NCBI RefSeq assembly: GCF_013449725.1
Contig: NZ_JACCFF010000001.1
Span: 1,302,001-1,366,000 of the forward strand
Origin: Mycobacteroides sp. LB1
GTDB lineage: Bacteria; Actinomycetota; Actinomycetes; Mycobacteriales; Mycobacteriaceae
Direction of reading: 5' to 3'
Length of the DNA: 64,000 nucleotides
Under the pieces are notes generated by a model. It did not search any database. It saw only the letters and a list, made by a program, of their open reading frames with translations, and was not told the origin of the DNA. Shown piece after piece: positions 27,910-36,949 of this stretch (position 1 is the first letter of the stretch; every line of letters starts with the position of its first letter). The translations under genes were made by a program, and so were the position numbers.

Positions 27910-28857
27910 TCAGTCAACGAGTGCGGTGCCATCGACTTCGCTATCCAGCTTGCGCAGAATCAGCCCTTCGCGCAGAGCCCACGGGCAGATGTCCACCGCG
28001 TCTAACGACAGAGCACGCATGCTTGCCTCTGCAACGAGTGCTCCAGCGACGATCTGAGGCGCCCTGTCGACACTGACTCCCTCCAACTCCGCACGGTCTG
28101 CGGTCGTCATTCGCGAGATGAACGCGATCAACTGACGCAGTCCGCTTGCTGTAAGTGTCCTCTTAACTCGTGGTCCTGCGCCGGAAGGTGCAGCACCGGT
28201 GAGTCGCGCAAGCGACCGGAACGTTTTCGAGGACGCTACGGCCAGGTCGGGCACCCCTGCCACCTCCACCTGTTTGGCGGCGTCCACCAGTTCCGATTCC
28301 AGCCAGTCACGCAGCATAGCGACGCGGCGACGTCCCGGCGGATCTTCGGCCAACCACTCCCGAGTCAACCTGCCCGCCCCCAGGGGCAGGGACAACGCGA
28401 TATCGGGTTCCTCGTCGCCACCACAGGACAGCTCCAGCGAGCCGCCGCCGATATCGAGGTTGATGATGCGTCCCGCACTCCAGCCGTACCAACGCCGAAC
28501 CGCCAGGAAGGTCAGGCGCGACTCGTTGACGCCGGAGAGAACGGCGAGATCCACGCCGGTTTCCTTCTTGACACGAGTCAGCACCTCATCGGAGTTCGTG
28601 GCATCCCGCACCGCCGAGGTGGCGAACGCCATGATCTCCGCGCAGCCGGAGCTACGGGCAATCTTGGAGAACTCTTGGATGGTGTGCACAAGGCTGTCGG
28701 AGCCCTTGCGGGTGAGCTTGCCAGACTCGTCGATCGCCTCTGCCAGACGCAGCGCAGCCTTGGTGGAACTCATGGGTGTGGGGTGACCACCCCGTCGGGC
28801 ATCGACCACCAACAGGTGCACCGTGTTGCTGCCGACATCCAGCACGCCTAATCGCAC
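27910..28857 (-). CDS. ppx: Ppx/GppA phosphatase (exopolyphosphatase-like)
   Basis: This 315-residue protein with the ASKHA fold has [19 protein letters not shown] (phosphate 1), [14 protein letters not shown], and [14 protein letters not shown] (phosphate 2). M. tuberculosis Rv0496 (Ppx1) hydrolyses short polyphosphate and shares the neighbours. GTG at 28857 is chosen, because residues upstream do not fit the family and a TAACGT -10 element (28865-28870) lies exactly 7 bp upstream, suggesting a leaderless mRNA. Confidence 0.9.
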   Translation of the reverse strand: MRLGVLDVGSNTVHLLVVDARRGGHPTPMSSTKAALRLAEAIDESGKLTRKGSDSLVHTIQEFSKIARSSGCAEIMAFATSAVRDATNSDEVLTRVKKETGVDLAVLSGVNESRLTFLAVRRWYGWSAGRIINLDIGGGSLELSCGGDEEPDIALSLPLGAGRLTREWLAEDPPGRRRVAMLRDWLESELVDAAKQVEVAGVPDLAVASSKTFRSLARLTGAAPSGAGPRVKRTLTASGLRQLIAFISRMTTADRAELEGVSVDRAPQIVAGALVAEASMRALSLDAVDICPWALREGLILRKLDSEVDGTALVD

Positions 28858-28864
28858 GCACCAC

Positions 28865-28883
28865 ACGTTAGTGGGTCTACCGT
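28865..28883. promoter_or_regulatory. Back-to-back -10 elements for two leaderless genes
   Basis: Only 34 bp separate the ppx GTG (28857, minus) and the Rv0495c-like GTG (28892, plus). The minus strand carries TAACGT 7 bp before the ppx start; the plus strand carries TACCGT (28878-28883) 8 bp before the other. Both fit the TANNNT element of mycobacterial leaderless promoters. Confidence 0.5.
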
Positions 28884-28891
28884 TTACATCT

Positions 28892-29713
28892 GTGACGACG
28901 CTGCCAAAACAGCCATATCGGCGTGACACTTCCCTCGAGGGGCAAGAGGTGGAGCTGGACTTCGCCCGCGAATGGGTGGAGTTCTACGACCCGGAGAATC
29001 CAGAGCATCTGATCAAGGCCGACATGACCTGGCTGCTGTCACATTGGACATGCGTCTTCGGCACCCCGGCGTGCCAGGGCACCGTTGCTGGACGTCCAGA
29101 TGACGGTTGCTGCTCACATGGCGCCTTCCTTTCCGACGCCGATGACAGGGCGAATTTGGACGAATCGGTGAAACAGCTCACCGCGGCGGACTGGCAATTC
29201 CACGACAAGGGTCTGGGCCGCAAGGGCTATCTGGAGAAGGACGAGCTCGACGGGGAAAAGCAGTGGCGCACACGCAAGTACAAGGGTGCGTGCATCTTCT
29301 TGAACCGTCCCGGGTTCGACGGCGGTATAGGTTGCGCGCTGCATTCCAAGGCACTCAAGCTCGGCGTGGAGCCGCTGACCATGAAACCCGAGGTGTGCTG
29401 GCAGCTGCCGATCCGGCGCACGCAGGCCTGGGTGGATCGGCCGGATGGTTCGCAGATCCTCAAGACCACGATTACCGAGTATGACCGCCGCGGCTGGGGC
29501 GAGGGCGGCGCCGATCTGCATTGGTATTGCACCGGTGACCCGGCAGCGCATGTCGGCAAGAAGCAGGTGTGGCAGTCGTACGGGCCGGAGCTGACCGAGC
29601 TGCTGGGCGAGAAGGCGTACGCGGAGCTGGCCGCGATGTGCAAGCGCCGCAAGGGTTTGGGGCTGATAGCAGTACATCCGGCGACTCTGGCCGCCGGATC
29701 CTTCTCGTCATAG
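28892..29713 (+). CDS. Conserved cysteine-containing protein (Rv0495c-like)
   Basis: This 273-residue protein starts [13 protein letters not shown] at GTG 28892. Conserved-looking cysteines lie in [53 protein letters not shown] and WYCTGDP. Such spacing could bind a metal or cluster, as in the DUF3109/YkgJ CxxCC-like proteins. M. tuberculosis Rv0495c is the counterpart by position and divergence from ppx. Biochemical function is not known. Confidence 0.82.
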   Translation: MTTLPKQPYRRDTSLEGQEVELDFAREWVEFYDPENPEHLIKADMTWLLSHWTCVFGTPACQGTVAGRPDDGCCSHGAFLSDADDRANLDESVKQLTAADWQFHDKGLGRKGYLEKDELDGEKQWRTRKYKGACIFLNRPGFDGGIGCALHSKALKLGVEPLTMKPEVCWQLPIRRTQAWVDRPDGSQILKTTITEYDRRGWGEGGADLHWYCTGDPAAHVGKKQVWQSYGPELTELLGEKAYAELAAMCKRRKGLGLIAVHPATLAAGSFSS

Positions 29714-30595
29714 AAGACCGGCGAACAGATCGGCCTCGGGCGTGGTCGTGTCGACGCGGGCGTGCGCGAGTTCGAACCTCTCCGTCGGCCACAGCTGTTG
29801 CCGCCATGTCCAGGGCAGCACCAGGAAATGCCCCCGTGGGTCGATCTGGGTTGCGTGCGCGCGTAATGCCTTGTCGCGCAGTTCGAAATAGTCAACGCAC
29901 GCGATCTCGGTGGTGGCGCGGCGTGCCGACAACGTTCGCAACCCCCTGGTGAGCACACCCACCGCCCGCACCCAGCGCGGTACCGTCAACGGCCGCTCAT
30001 CAACCGGTCGAGCATTCTGGGGGCGGTCCGCGCGACGCCGGTCGGCCTTGCGCCGCAGCCGCTCCAGTCGCTCGAAGTTCCTGACCATCGTGGGTGTCAC
30101 CCGTACCGGTTCGTGGATGTAGTAGAGCTTCGATACCTCAGCGCACGCGCGGTAAGCGGCGACCGCCATCTCGTGGGTGCGGATGTGATCGGGGTGGGGG
30201 TAGCCGCCGCATTCGTTATACGTGATCAGCACGTGTGGTTTGAATGCGTGGATTACCTCGACGAGGCGGCCCACCGATTGATCCAACGGCACCCGCGCGA
30301 ATCCATCGTGGGGTAGTAGCGCGGGGTCGAGCTGCAATCCGGTGTCTTTGTAGCCCAGCCAATGATGTTGCACACCAAGGATCGCCGCGGCACGCGCCAT
30401 CTCGTCGCGGCGCACGAGCGGCAGGTTCTCGTGGATACCCGGCCGGTCCATGGCCGGGTTGAGGATATCGCCCCGCTCCCCGCCGGTGGCCGTGACGACG
30501 AGAACCTCATGCCCCTGTGCGGCGTACTTGGCCAGCGTGGCCGCACCCCGGCTGGACTCATCGTCCGGGTGCGCGTGCACCGCCATCAACCGCAT
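29708..30595 (-). CDS. Mca-like zinc deacetylase/amidase (PIG-L family)
   Basis: This 295-residue protein begins [20 protein letters not shown], with zinc residues H9, D11/D12 (HPDDE), and later [14 protein letters not shown] with the third ligand. The arrangement and the [11 protein letters not shown] motif are those of mycothiol S-conjugate amidase (M. tuberculosis Mca, Rv1082), not MshB. Mca cleaves mycothiol adducts and so detoxifies electrophiles and drugs. A second mca gene elsewhere in the genome would be expected, making this a paralogue. It overlaps the convergent stop at 29713. Confidence 0.85.
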   Translation of the reverse strand: MRLMAVHAHPDDESSRGAATLAKYAAQGHEVLVVTATGGERGDILNPAMDRPGIHENLPLVRRDEMARAAAILGVQHHWLGYKDTGLQLDPALLPHDGFARVPLDQSVGRLVEVIHAFKPHVLITYNECGGYPHPDHIRTHEMAVAAYRACAEVSKLYYIHEPVRVTPTMVRNFERLERLRRKADRRRADRPQNARPVDERPLTVPRWVRAVGVLTRGLRTLSARRATTEIACVDYFELRDKALRAHATQIDPRGHFLVLPWTWRQQLWPTERFELAHARVDTTTPEADLFAGLL

Positions 30596-30652
30596 ATCGC
30601 CAGTGGACCACAGAGCGCCGGGATGACACCGGCCCGGCCGACCCCGCCGAGC

Positions 30653-31198
30653 TCAGCCCGTGCGTTGTGGGCCGCGCGCCGGGAGCTCGCGTGCAAGCCC
30701 ACCCAGGCCGAACCAGAAGACCGGCTTGAGAATGGCGGCCACGGGCCGGATCGCGAACCGCGACCCCGGGATATTCGTCAGATAACGCGGCGCGCAGGCC
30801 AGTGTCCAATCGACGGTCGCCCGGCCAGGATCGCGCTCGGGCACCACCCGGTACTCCTCACACCAGGACCCGAACACAGGCAAGGTGGCGTCGAGCGCCG
30901 TGTATCGCATGACGCGGGGAGCGTCGAAGTGAATGATCTGCTCGTGCTGGGCGAACACCATCCAGGAGTGGATATACATCTGGAAATCCCGCACAGTGCC
31001 GGCGGTCGGCGCGGTGTCCAGTGGATACCGGCAGCCCCATACCGAAGGCAGCCACGACCACATCCGGTCCCCCGATACCACCCGCCATACCTCCTCGGGC
31101 GGCGCGTCGAAGGTACGCCGGACTCGGGTGATGAACGGGGCGGTGGCGAAAAACTCCTCCACCCCGTCGACCGCAATGGGGACTGCGTCAAACCGCAT
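30653..31198 (-). CDS. SRPBCC (START-like) protein paired with a monooxygenase
   Basis: This 181-residue protein has the SRPBCC lipid-pocket pattern: VRRTFDAPPEEVWRVVSGDRMWSWLP, a central Tyr/Arg strand, and WTLACAPRYL ahead of a hydrophobic C-terminal helix. ATG 31198 has AAGGAG 7 bp upstream and overlaps the monooxygenase stop by 11 bp, so the two are translationally coupled. Two more FMO/SRPBCC pairs occur at 50286-52387 and 52428-54568. The shared W(S/A)WLPxxxGxRY pattern with the 50286 protein suggests a common origin. It may carry the substrate or product of the oxidase. Confidence 0.75.
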   Translation of the reverse strand: MRFDAVPIAVDGVEEFFATAPFITRVRRTFDAPPEEVWRVVSGDRMWSWLPSVWGCRYPLDTAPTAGTVRDFQMYIHSWMVFAQHEQIIHFDAPRVMRYTALDATLPVFGSWCEEYRVVPERDPGRATVDWTLACAPRYLTNIPGSRFAIRPVAAILKPVFWFGLGGLARELPARGPQRTG

Positions 31199-32744
31199 GT
31201 TCAATCTCCTTCACCGGGCTGTTCATCCGCTTGAATTCGTATGCGGTCGATGGGAATTGGATGCTGCGCCGGTAGGACTGCAAGACCGTCCACGGCCGCA
31301 CATAGGGCGTATGGCCCTGCGAGTTGATGAAATAGCTGTTCGATCCGGCACAGTTCACCGTGAAGTACCGATTCAGGTTCGCCCCGCTGCGGGCGATGCT
31401 CGCCTGGAAGTCGTCCAGCGCCCCCTGGGTCACCTCAACCCAGGTGGCCCTCCTGGCTCGGGCGAGTTTGATGACGGCCTCGATGTGGCGCATCGAGTTC
31501 TCCAGGATGTAGTGGAAGCTGGTGCCGGTCCACGAGTACGGGCCGACGAGCATGAACCTGTTGGGCAGCCCCGGAACCGAGGTGCTCTGGTAGGCCTGCA
31601 ACCCGTTGTCGCGATAGAACTCGGCCAGGTCGAATCCCTTGGTACCCAGCACGGTTCCGACCCGGTAGGTCTCGGGGTCGGAAAACATTTCGTACCCGGT
31701 AGCCAGTACGAGGACGTCGATGGGGCGCTCGACGCCCGCCTTGTCCACGATGCCTGTCGGGGTGATCCGCTCAATACCGTTCGACACCAGGGTCACATTC
31801 GGACGGTTGAAGGTCGGCAGGTAGTCGGCGCCCAGCGTGCCCCGTGTGCATCCCGCACCGAACCGCGGGCGCAGCTGCTCCCGGACCTCTGGACTATCCA
31901 CCTTGTACCGCAGCCAGCCACGGTATGCCCACAATGCCACCCGGTCGAATATCGCCCCGCCCACCCGGAACAACGGCTTCGGCGTGTAGATCAACACACG
32001 CAGGCCGAGTTCGACTCCGGCCAAGCCGATCCCGTTCACACCGTTGGCGAACCTGCGCCCGGATAACAACCGCTGCAGCAGCCGCGGCAGCCGGAAATCA
32101 GGTTTCGGAAAGTACCACTGCGGCGTCCGCTGATACACGTCCAGATGTTCCACCTCACCGGCGATGGCCGGAGCGATCTGCACGGTGGAACTACCGACAC
32201 CGACAATTCCGACGCGCTTACCGCGCATGTCCACATCGTGTTGCCACCGGGACGGCACCTGGATCGGCCCCGCGAAGGTATCCAGACCTGGAATATCCGG
32301 TGCCGTACGCGGATTGATGTACGCGCCGATTGCGCTGATCAAGAACCTCGACGAGATGACGTCACCATCGGCGGTGTGCACCTGCCAGAGATGGTTGTCT
32401 TCGTCGAACACCTCTCGTTCAACGCGTGTCCCAAATCTCGCATGCGCACGCAGCCCATGCTCCGCAACCAGATCCAGTGCGTACTGCTGTATTTCGGATC
32501 CGGCCGCGAAGAATCGCTGCCAGTCACCCTTGGGGGCAAAGGTGAATTGATAGGCGACGACTGGGATGTCAGAGCCGACCCCCGGATAGGTGTTGCGCAA
32601 CCAGGTGCCGCCGAAGTCCTCGTCCCGGTCGATGATGACGAAGTTCTCGATACCGATCTCGAGCAGCTTGATGGCCGCACAGATGCCGCCCAGCCCCGCG
32701 CCGATGATCGCGACTTCATAATCGGGCTCGTCACGCAATTCCAT
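31188..32744 (-). CDS. Flavin-containing monooxygenase (BVMO-like)
   Basis: This 518-residue class B flavoprotein monooxygenase starts MELRDEPDYEVAIIGAGLGG (FAD Rossmann), followed by FGGTWLRNTYPGVGSDIP (BVMO-type loop) and a NADPH Rossmann GVGSSTVQI. The fingerprint reads FAGPIQVPSRW, with Val where Baeyer-Villiger enzymes carry the essential His of FxGxxxHxxxW. So the reaction may not be a lactone-forming oxidation. ATG 32744 is chosen; the upstream frame reaches into the promoter element at 32855-32879. It leads a two-gene operon with the SRPBCC protein. Confidence 0.88.
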   Translation of the reverse strand: MELRDEPDYEVAIIGAGLGGICAAIKLLEIGIENFVIIDRDEDFGGTWLRNTYPGVGSDIPVVAYQFTFAPKGDWQRFFAAGSEIQQYALDLVAEHGLRAHARFGTRVEREVFDEDNHLWQVHTADGDVISSRFLISAIGAYINPRTAPDIPGLDTFAGPIQVPSRWQHDVDMRGKRVGIVGVGSSTVQIAPAIAGEVEHLDVYQRTPQWYFPKPDFRLPRLLQRLLSGRRFANGVNGIGLAGVELGLRVLIYTPKPLFRVGGAIFDRVALWAYRGWLRYKVDSPEVREQLRPRFGAGCTRGTLGADYLPTFNRPNVTLVSNGIERITPTGIVDKAGVERPIDVLVLATGYEMFSDPETYRVGTVLGTKGFDLAEFYRDNGLQAYQSTSVPGLPNRFMLVGPYSWTGTSFHYILENSMRHIEAVIKLARARRATWVEVTQGALDDFQASIARSGANLNRYFTVNCAGSNSYFINSQGHTPYVRPWTVLQSYRRSIQFPSTAYEFKRMNSPVKEIEHAV

Positions 32745-32854
32745 GGCTCGTCCCACGGCACCGTCCTTCCGTTCTTCTGCGACGTATCTCGCTGCTCTCA
32801 ATTCACTGCAGCGGCCCGCCCCGCGCGGGACTCCCCACCCGACCACGTCGGGAA

Positions 32855-32879
32855 TATTTAATAGACTGACATGCCATTC
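32855..32879 (-). promoter_or_regulatory. Shared 25-bp upstream element, copy A
   Basis: Plus-strand sequence TATTTAATAGACTGACAT followed by GCCATTC. It matches positions 56492-56516 with one mismatch (T/C at the eighth base). It lies 111 bp upstream of the monooxygenase start and also faces the divergent methyltransferase gene. On the minus strand the element ends in TTAAATA, a plausible -10. Confidence 0.75.
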
Positions 32880-33009
32880 GGCAAAGGGCAAGGGCGCCCA
32901 AGCCTCGGCGCTGCGGAAACTCGAAATCCCAGATCTATGCGTTATGCCTGGTATCCAGTACCATCCGTTTCACATAATTTCGAGTCAACCGATGTGAACT
33001 GGAGAGACC

Positions 33010-33762
33010 GTGGGCAATCTGCCGGATCCAAAGCTGGCCGAGACATTCGTGGACCCCACGCGAGTCGCGCACCCGCCAATACGCACCCATGGATACCTCG
33101 ATGTCCTCGCCCCTAGTACCGATGAGCCGGTGTCTCTGGCCAACCGGTTCATGCAGAGCCCTCTGCTCGCCGCGGTATACGAGCGCGCATGGCGCCCGAT
33201 GTTCACCCGGATGTTCAGCTACGGCGGCAGAGGCACCGCCACCGTGCACACCGAGCTCATGCGCGATATCACGACCGGTGGTGGCCAGAAGATTCTGGAT
33301 GTCGCATGCGGTCCCGGGCTCTACACGCGGCAGTTGGCGACCAGCCTGGCCGACGGCGGCGCCTGTATCGGGCTCGATCTTTCCGAACCCATGTTGCGCC
33401 GGGCGGTACGCGACAACACCACCGATTACGTCGACTACGTCCGCGGCAGCGCACACGCATTACCGTTCGCGGACGGCACATTTGACACCGTGGTGTGCCT
33501 CGCCGCACTGTATCTGATCCCCGATCCCGAACAGGCCGTGCGGGAGCTGTGCCGGGTCGCCAATCCAGCTGGTCAGATCGCGATCTTCACGTCCTTGCAA
33601 ACTCCACTCGCAACCTTGCCCGGCGCCGAAGCGGCGATGCGTATCGGCGGCTTCCGAGCCTTCGGACGTGACGAGATCACGGGCTGGCTTCGCGCCCATG
33701 GATGGGTCGATATCGACCAGACGCTCACCGGCCAAGGACAATTCATCAGGGCCCGACGCTAG
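33010..33762 (+). CDS. Class I methyltransferase (UbiE-like)
   Basis: At 250 residues it has an unstructured head, then motif I ILDVACGPGLYTRQLA, acidic loop IGLDLSEPML, HALPFADGTFDTVVCLAALYLIPDP (motifs II-III) and a C-terminal Rossmann strand. The pattern is that of UbiE/MenG-type small-molecule methyltransferases. GTG 33010 follows GGAGAGAC. It is divergent from the monooxygenase operon and may be co-regulated through the intervening element. Substrate unknown. Confidence 0.82.
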   Translation: MGNLPDPKLAETFVDPTRVAHPPIRTHGYLDVLAPSTDEPVSLANRFMQSPLLAAVYERAWRPMFTRMFSYGGRGTATVHTELMRDITTGGGQKILDVACGPGLYTRQLATSLADGGACIGLDLSEPMLRRAVRDNTTDYVDYVRGSAHALPFADGTFDTVVCLAALYLIPDPEQAVRELCRVANPAGQIAIFTSLQTPLATLPGAEAAMRIGGFRAFGRDEITGWLRAHGWVDIDQTLTGQGQFIRARR

Positions 33763-33767
33763 ACGGC

Positions 33768-35585
33768 TTACCCCTTCTTGTTGGGCACCAGCTTGATGAG
33801 ATCGGTCATGCCCGCCTTGGAGGCGAAGTAGCGGGTAAGCCCCGGCGCGAGCCGGTTGTTGAGGTACTGCAGCCGTGCCTCGGGAGTCACCGGGACTACC
33901 TGCTTGTTCTTGCGCACGGCGTTGACGATCTGCCGGGCCACCTTCTCGGGTCCGTAGCGGCGCATCGCGTAAGCCTTGTCACCGGCCTGCTGCATACGTG
34001 ATTCTTCCTCGGCACTGACACCCGAGATCTTTGTGGTGGCAACGATATTGGTGTGCACCACACCCGGGCAGATGGTGGTTACCCCGATGTTGTGCGCCGC
34101 GAGGTCGGCGCGCAGGCAGTCCGAGAACATGAAGACCGCCGACTTGCTCGTCGAGTACGCCGTGAAGGCCTTCTGCGGGCTGTATGCGGCCATGCTGGAG
34201 AGATTGACAATATGTCCGCCCAGCCCACGTTCGGCCATCTTGGCGCCAAATACCCTGCTGCCGTTGACTACCCCATACAGATTGATATCGATGACGCGCC
34301 GGAACTCCTCCGGGGGTGTCTCTAGGAAGCCTCCTGCGGCCCCCACCCCGGCATTGTTCACCAGGACATCGGGCACTCCATGACGAGCAACAACCTCCTC
34401 GGCGTGTGCATTAATAGCGGCCTCGTCGGCGACGTTGAGTCGGTAGGCATGGGCGGTGCCGCCGCCCTGCTCGATAAGTGCCACCGTTTCGTTGGCACCA
34501 TCCAGATTGACGTCCGAAAGCACTACCTCGGCACCTTGCCTCGCGAACTCCAACGCGGTTTCCCTGCCGATACCACTGCCCCCGCCCGTGATCACCACGA
34601 GCTGATCCTCAAAGGGCTTGCGGTTCTGCCCCATCTCCGCCCGCCGCAGCGCACGTGATGGCTCCTGCCCGGACACTGCTTCGATTAGCTCCGTGGCGGC
34701 CGCGGCGAGAATCTGCGGGTGCGAGAACGGCAGCCAGTGACCGCCGTCGAGCACACGCCGCCAGGTCCGGCTGTTCCACTTGAGCTCGTCGTCATAGTTG
34801 GATTGGCGCACCGCTGGGTCTCGGGTGCCGATGATGACCTGGACGGGCACGTTGGTGTGCCGGTCCTGCGGATGCAACATCGCCGGCAGCGCATTGGCGC
34901 GATACACCCGCAGCGTCTTGGTGATGTCGCTCATGAATGTCGAGCCCAGGTGAATCTGCTCGACGGGCGCTCCTTCTGCGACAGACAGCCCTGCACGCCA
35001 ACGGTTCTCGCTCATAGTGAGTTTGAGCAAGACGTTCGGGATTCCAGGAGTCATCGAGCCGAACATATACAGCAGCGAACCAAACTGCCCCAACGCCAGC
35101 GCGATGTTTCTCGGAGTGGGATGGGCAAGCCGGGCCCGCATCCACCGACTCATATGGTGCACCGACGGCCCGGAGACCGACGTAAAGGAGGAGAACCGAT
35201 GCTCCAGATCCGGATCGCAGATCGCCTCCCACATCGCCACACTGCCCCAATCGTGGCCCAGCACGTGTACCGGCTTGTCGGGGCTTACCTCGTTGGCGAC
35301 CGCCACATAATCGCCGGCCATTTCGGTGAGCCGGAATTCGCGGAAGCTCTTGGGATTGGTGGTCTTTCCCGCACCGCGGTTGTCGATCGCGACCAGCCGG
35401 AAGCGGTCGCGCAACAGTGGAACGACCCCATCCCAAAGATGGTGTGAGTCGGGCCAGCCGTGCACCAGCAGAATGGTCTCGCCCTCGGGATTACCTTGGA
35501 TGAAGTAGGCGACATCGATATCCCCGTTGCGCACTACATGTTCGGTGACCTCGGCGGTCACGGGGGTGTCGGCGGTGATGGTCAT
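33768..35585 (-). CDS. Alpha/beta hydrolase-SDR fusion, EphD-like
   Basis: At 605 residues the two domains are complete. Residues 10-300 form an epoxide-hydrolase-type alpha/beta hydrolase (HGWPDSHHLWD, nucleophile Asp in LGHDWGSVAMW, catalytic His in DGGHWLPFSHP). Residues 320-600 form a short-chain dehydrogenase (VITGGGSGIGRETA, NNAG, catalytic YSTSK). M. tuberculosis EphD (Rv2214c, about 590 residues) has this architecture and acts on oxygenated mycolic-acid precursors. Met at 35585 is the start; upstream codons lie in the ferredoxin gap. It is last in an operon that begins near 38219. Confidence 0.9.
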   Translation of the reverse strand: MTITADTPVTAEVTEHVVRNGDIDVAYFIQGNPEGETILLVHGWPDSHHLWDGVVPLLRDRFRLVAIDNRGAGKTTNPKSFREFRLTEMAGDYVAVANEVSPDKPVHVLGHDWGSVAMWEAICDPDLEHRFSSFTSVSGPSVHHMSRWMRARLAHPTPRNIALALGQFGSLLYMFGSMTPGIPNVLLKLTMSENRWRAGLSVAEGAPVEQIHLGSTFMSDITKTLRVYRANALPAMLHPQDRHTNVPVQVIIGTRDPAVRQSNYDDELKWNSRTWRRVLDGGHWLPFSHPQILAAAATELIEAVSGQEPSRALRRAEMGQNRKPFEDQLVVITGGGSGIGRETALEFARQGAEVVLSDVNLDGANETVALIEQGGGTAHAYRLNVADEAAINAHAEEVVARHGVPDVLVNNAGVGAAGGFLETPPEEFRRVIDINLYGVVNGSRVFGAKMAERGLGGHIVNLSSMAAYSPQKAFTAYSTSKSAVFMFSDCLRADLAAHNIGVTTICPGVVHTNIVATTKISGVSAEEESRMQQAGDKAYAMRRYGPEKVARQIVNAVRKNKQVVPVTPEARLQYLNNRLAPGLTRYFASKAGMTDLIKLVPNKKG

Positions 35586-35599
35586 AGCGTCTCCGTTTC

Positions 35600-35878
35600 T
35601 CAGATATCCAGTACCAGCCGCCCGCCGTCGGCACGAGACGCACATACGAGCGTCTGGCCTTTGGCGCGCTGGGATTCGGTCAGGGTGGTGTCACGGTGAT
35701 CGGGTCGTCCTGCGAGCACCTTGACCTTGCGGGTGCCACAAAAGCCTTGCCTGCATGAGTGTGCGGTGCCGGGCTTGTTCGCAAGGATGGTTTCCAGGGC
35801 GCTGCGACGTACCGCAACGTTACGCGCATGCAGCGCAACGTCACCGATATCCGCCATGTCTTCCACGCTCTTCGGCAC
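35600..35878 (-). CDS. Truncated 2Fe-2S ferredoxin domain missing one cluster cysteine
   Basis: This 92-residue protein resembles the C-terminal plant-type ferredoxin module of VanB/KshB-type reductases, without the FAD and NAD domains. The cluster motif should be C-x4-C-x2-C; here it reads HSCRQGFCGTRKVKV, with Arg in place of the third Cys. The codon is CGC, one base from TGC. The fourth ligand (TLVCASRADGG) is kept. Loss of one thiolate should weaken or prevent [2Fe-2S] assembly. A full reductase is encoded 18 bp upstream. It may be decaying, or it may have an unusual cluster. Met8 is an alternative start. Confidence 0.75.
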   Translation of the reverse strand: MPKSVEDMADIGDVALHARNVAVRRSALETILANKPGTAHSCRQGFCGTRKVKVLAGRPDHRDTTLTESQRAKGQTLVCASRADGGRLVLDI

Positions 35879-35896
35879 CTATCTCCTCCGAGCGCC

Positions 35897-36943
35897 CTAT
35901 GAGTCCTGATCAAACGCAATGTGGACCTGATCGGATTCGCGCACCGTCTGACAGGCGAGGGTCAGGCCCGCCTCCAGCTCGTCGTCGATCAGCGCCTCGT
36001 TCATCAACATCCGGGTCCGACCGCTCTTGACCGAGCACACGCAGGTACCGCAGGCCGACTCACGGCAGACGTACGGCGCATCCAAGCCCGCGTCGAGTAG
36101 TACATCCAACAGCGGGGTGCCCTGAGGCCAGTCGAAATGATAGGTAGCACCGTCGAATTCGACCTGAAGCGGCTTTCCGCGCTCAGCGGCAGTCTCGTGC
36201 AGCGATGGCTCAATACCCGAGGCCACAAACGGGTTGTCGGTCAGCGAGCGATACTCCTCGATGTGCAAAGGGCTATCCGAAACGTCAAGCGTCAAGAGAG
36301 CTGAACGCATCGCCGCCATGAATCCCTCTGGTCCACAAAGATATACCTCTCGGCCCACGAAGGAGGAGAGTTCCGCGGCGATACCGTCCGCCGTCGGTAC
36401 GCCGCGCTCCTCCTCTAACCAGTGCACCACGGACAACCGGGCGGGATACCGCTCTGCCAACTCACCGATCCGCGCGTCGAATATCACCGACTCGCGATCG
36501 CGGTTGGCATAGAACAGCGCCACCTTGCCATTCCCGGCGCACAGTACCGAGGTCGCAATGGAAACAATCGGCGTGATCCCGCTACCGGCCGCGCACAACA
36601 GCACATCGTCGTCGAGACTGCGCGGCACAAATCGTCCGGAGGGAGCCAGCACTGTGATGACGGAATCGACGGCAATGTTGTCGCAGATCCAGTTTGACGC
36701 GTATCCCCCGGCGGTTCGCTTCACCGTGACGGCGGGACGCTCATCCAGGTGGGGACTACTGGACAGCGAGTAGCAGCGAGCCACCGAGCCAGTCGAGTCA
36801 CTCGGCACTTCCAGGGTGAGGAATTGCCCTGGTGCGTAACTAAATTGGTTCAGATGCTCTGCTGGCACGTCGAACACCAACGTGATCGCGCCTTCGGTCT
36901 CCTTGATCACTTCGAAGACGGGCAGGCGATATGTGTACGGCAT
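35897..36943 (-). CDS. KshB-like ferredoxin-NAD(P)H reductase of an oxygenase
   Basis: This 348-residue oxygenase reductase has an FAD-binding barrel with RCYSLSS (about 56-62), a NAD domain (CAAGSGITPIVSI, YLCGPEGFMAAM), and a C-terminal plant-type 2Fe-2S domain with all cysteines (CRESACGTCVCSV, TLACQTV). This is the layout of M. tuberculosis KshB/HmpX (Rv3571), which supplies electrons to 3-ketosteroid 9-alpha-hydroxylase. No KshA-like Rieske oxygenase is adjacent, so its partner is unknown. Confidence 0.88.
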   Translation of the reverse strand: MPYTYRLPVFEVIKETEGAITLVFDVPAEHLNQFSYAPGQFLTLEVPSDSTGSVARCYSLSSSPHLDERPAVTVKRTAGGYASNWICDNIAVDSVITVLAPSGRFVPRSLDDDVLLCAAGSGITPIVSIATSVLCAGNGKVALFYANRDRESVIFDARIGELAERYPARLSVVHWLEEERGVPTADGIAAELSSFVGREVYLCGPEGFMAAMRSALLTLDVSDSPLHIEEYRSLTDNPFVASGIEPSLHETAAERGKPLQVEFDGATYHFDWPQGTPLLDVLLDAGLDAPYVCRESACGTCVCSVKSGRTRMLMNEALIDDELEAGLTLACQTVRESDQVHIAFDQDS

Positions 36944-36949
36944 CCAGGA

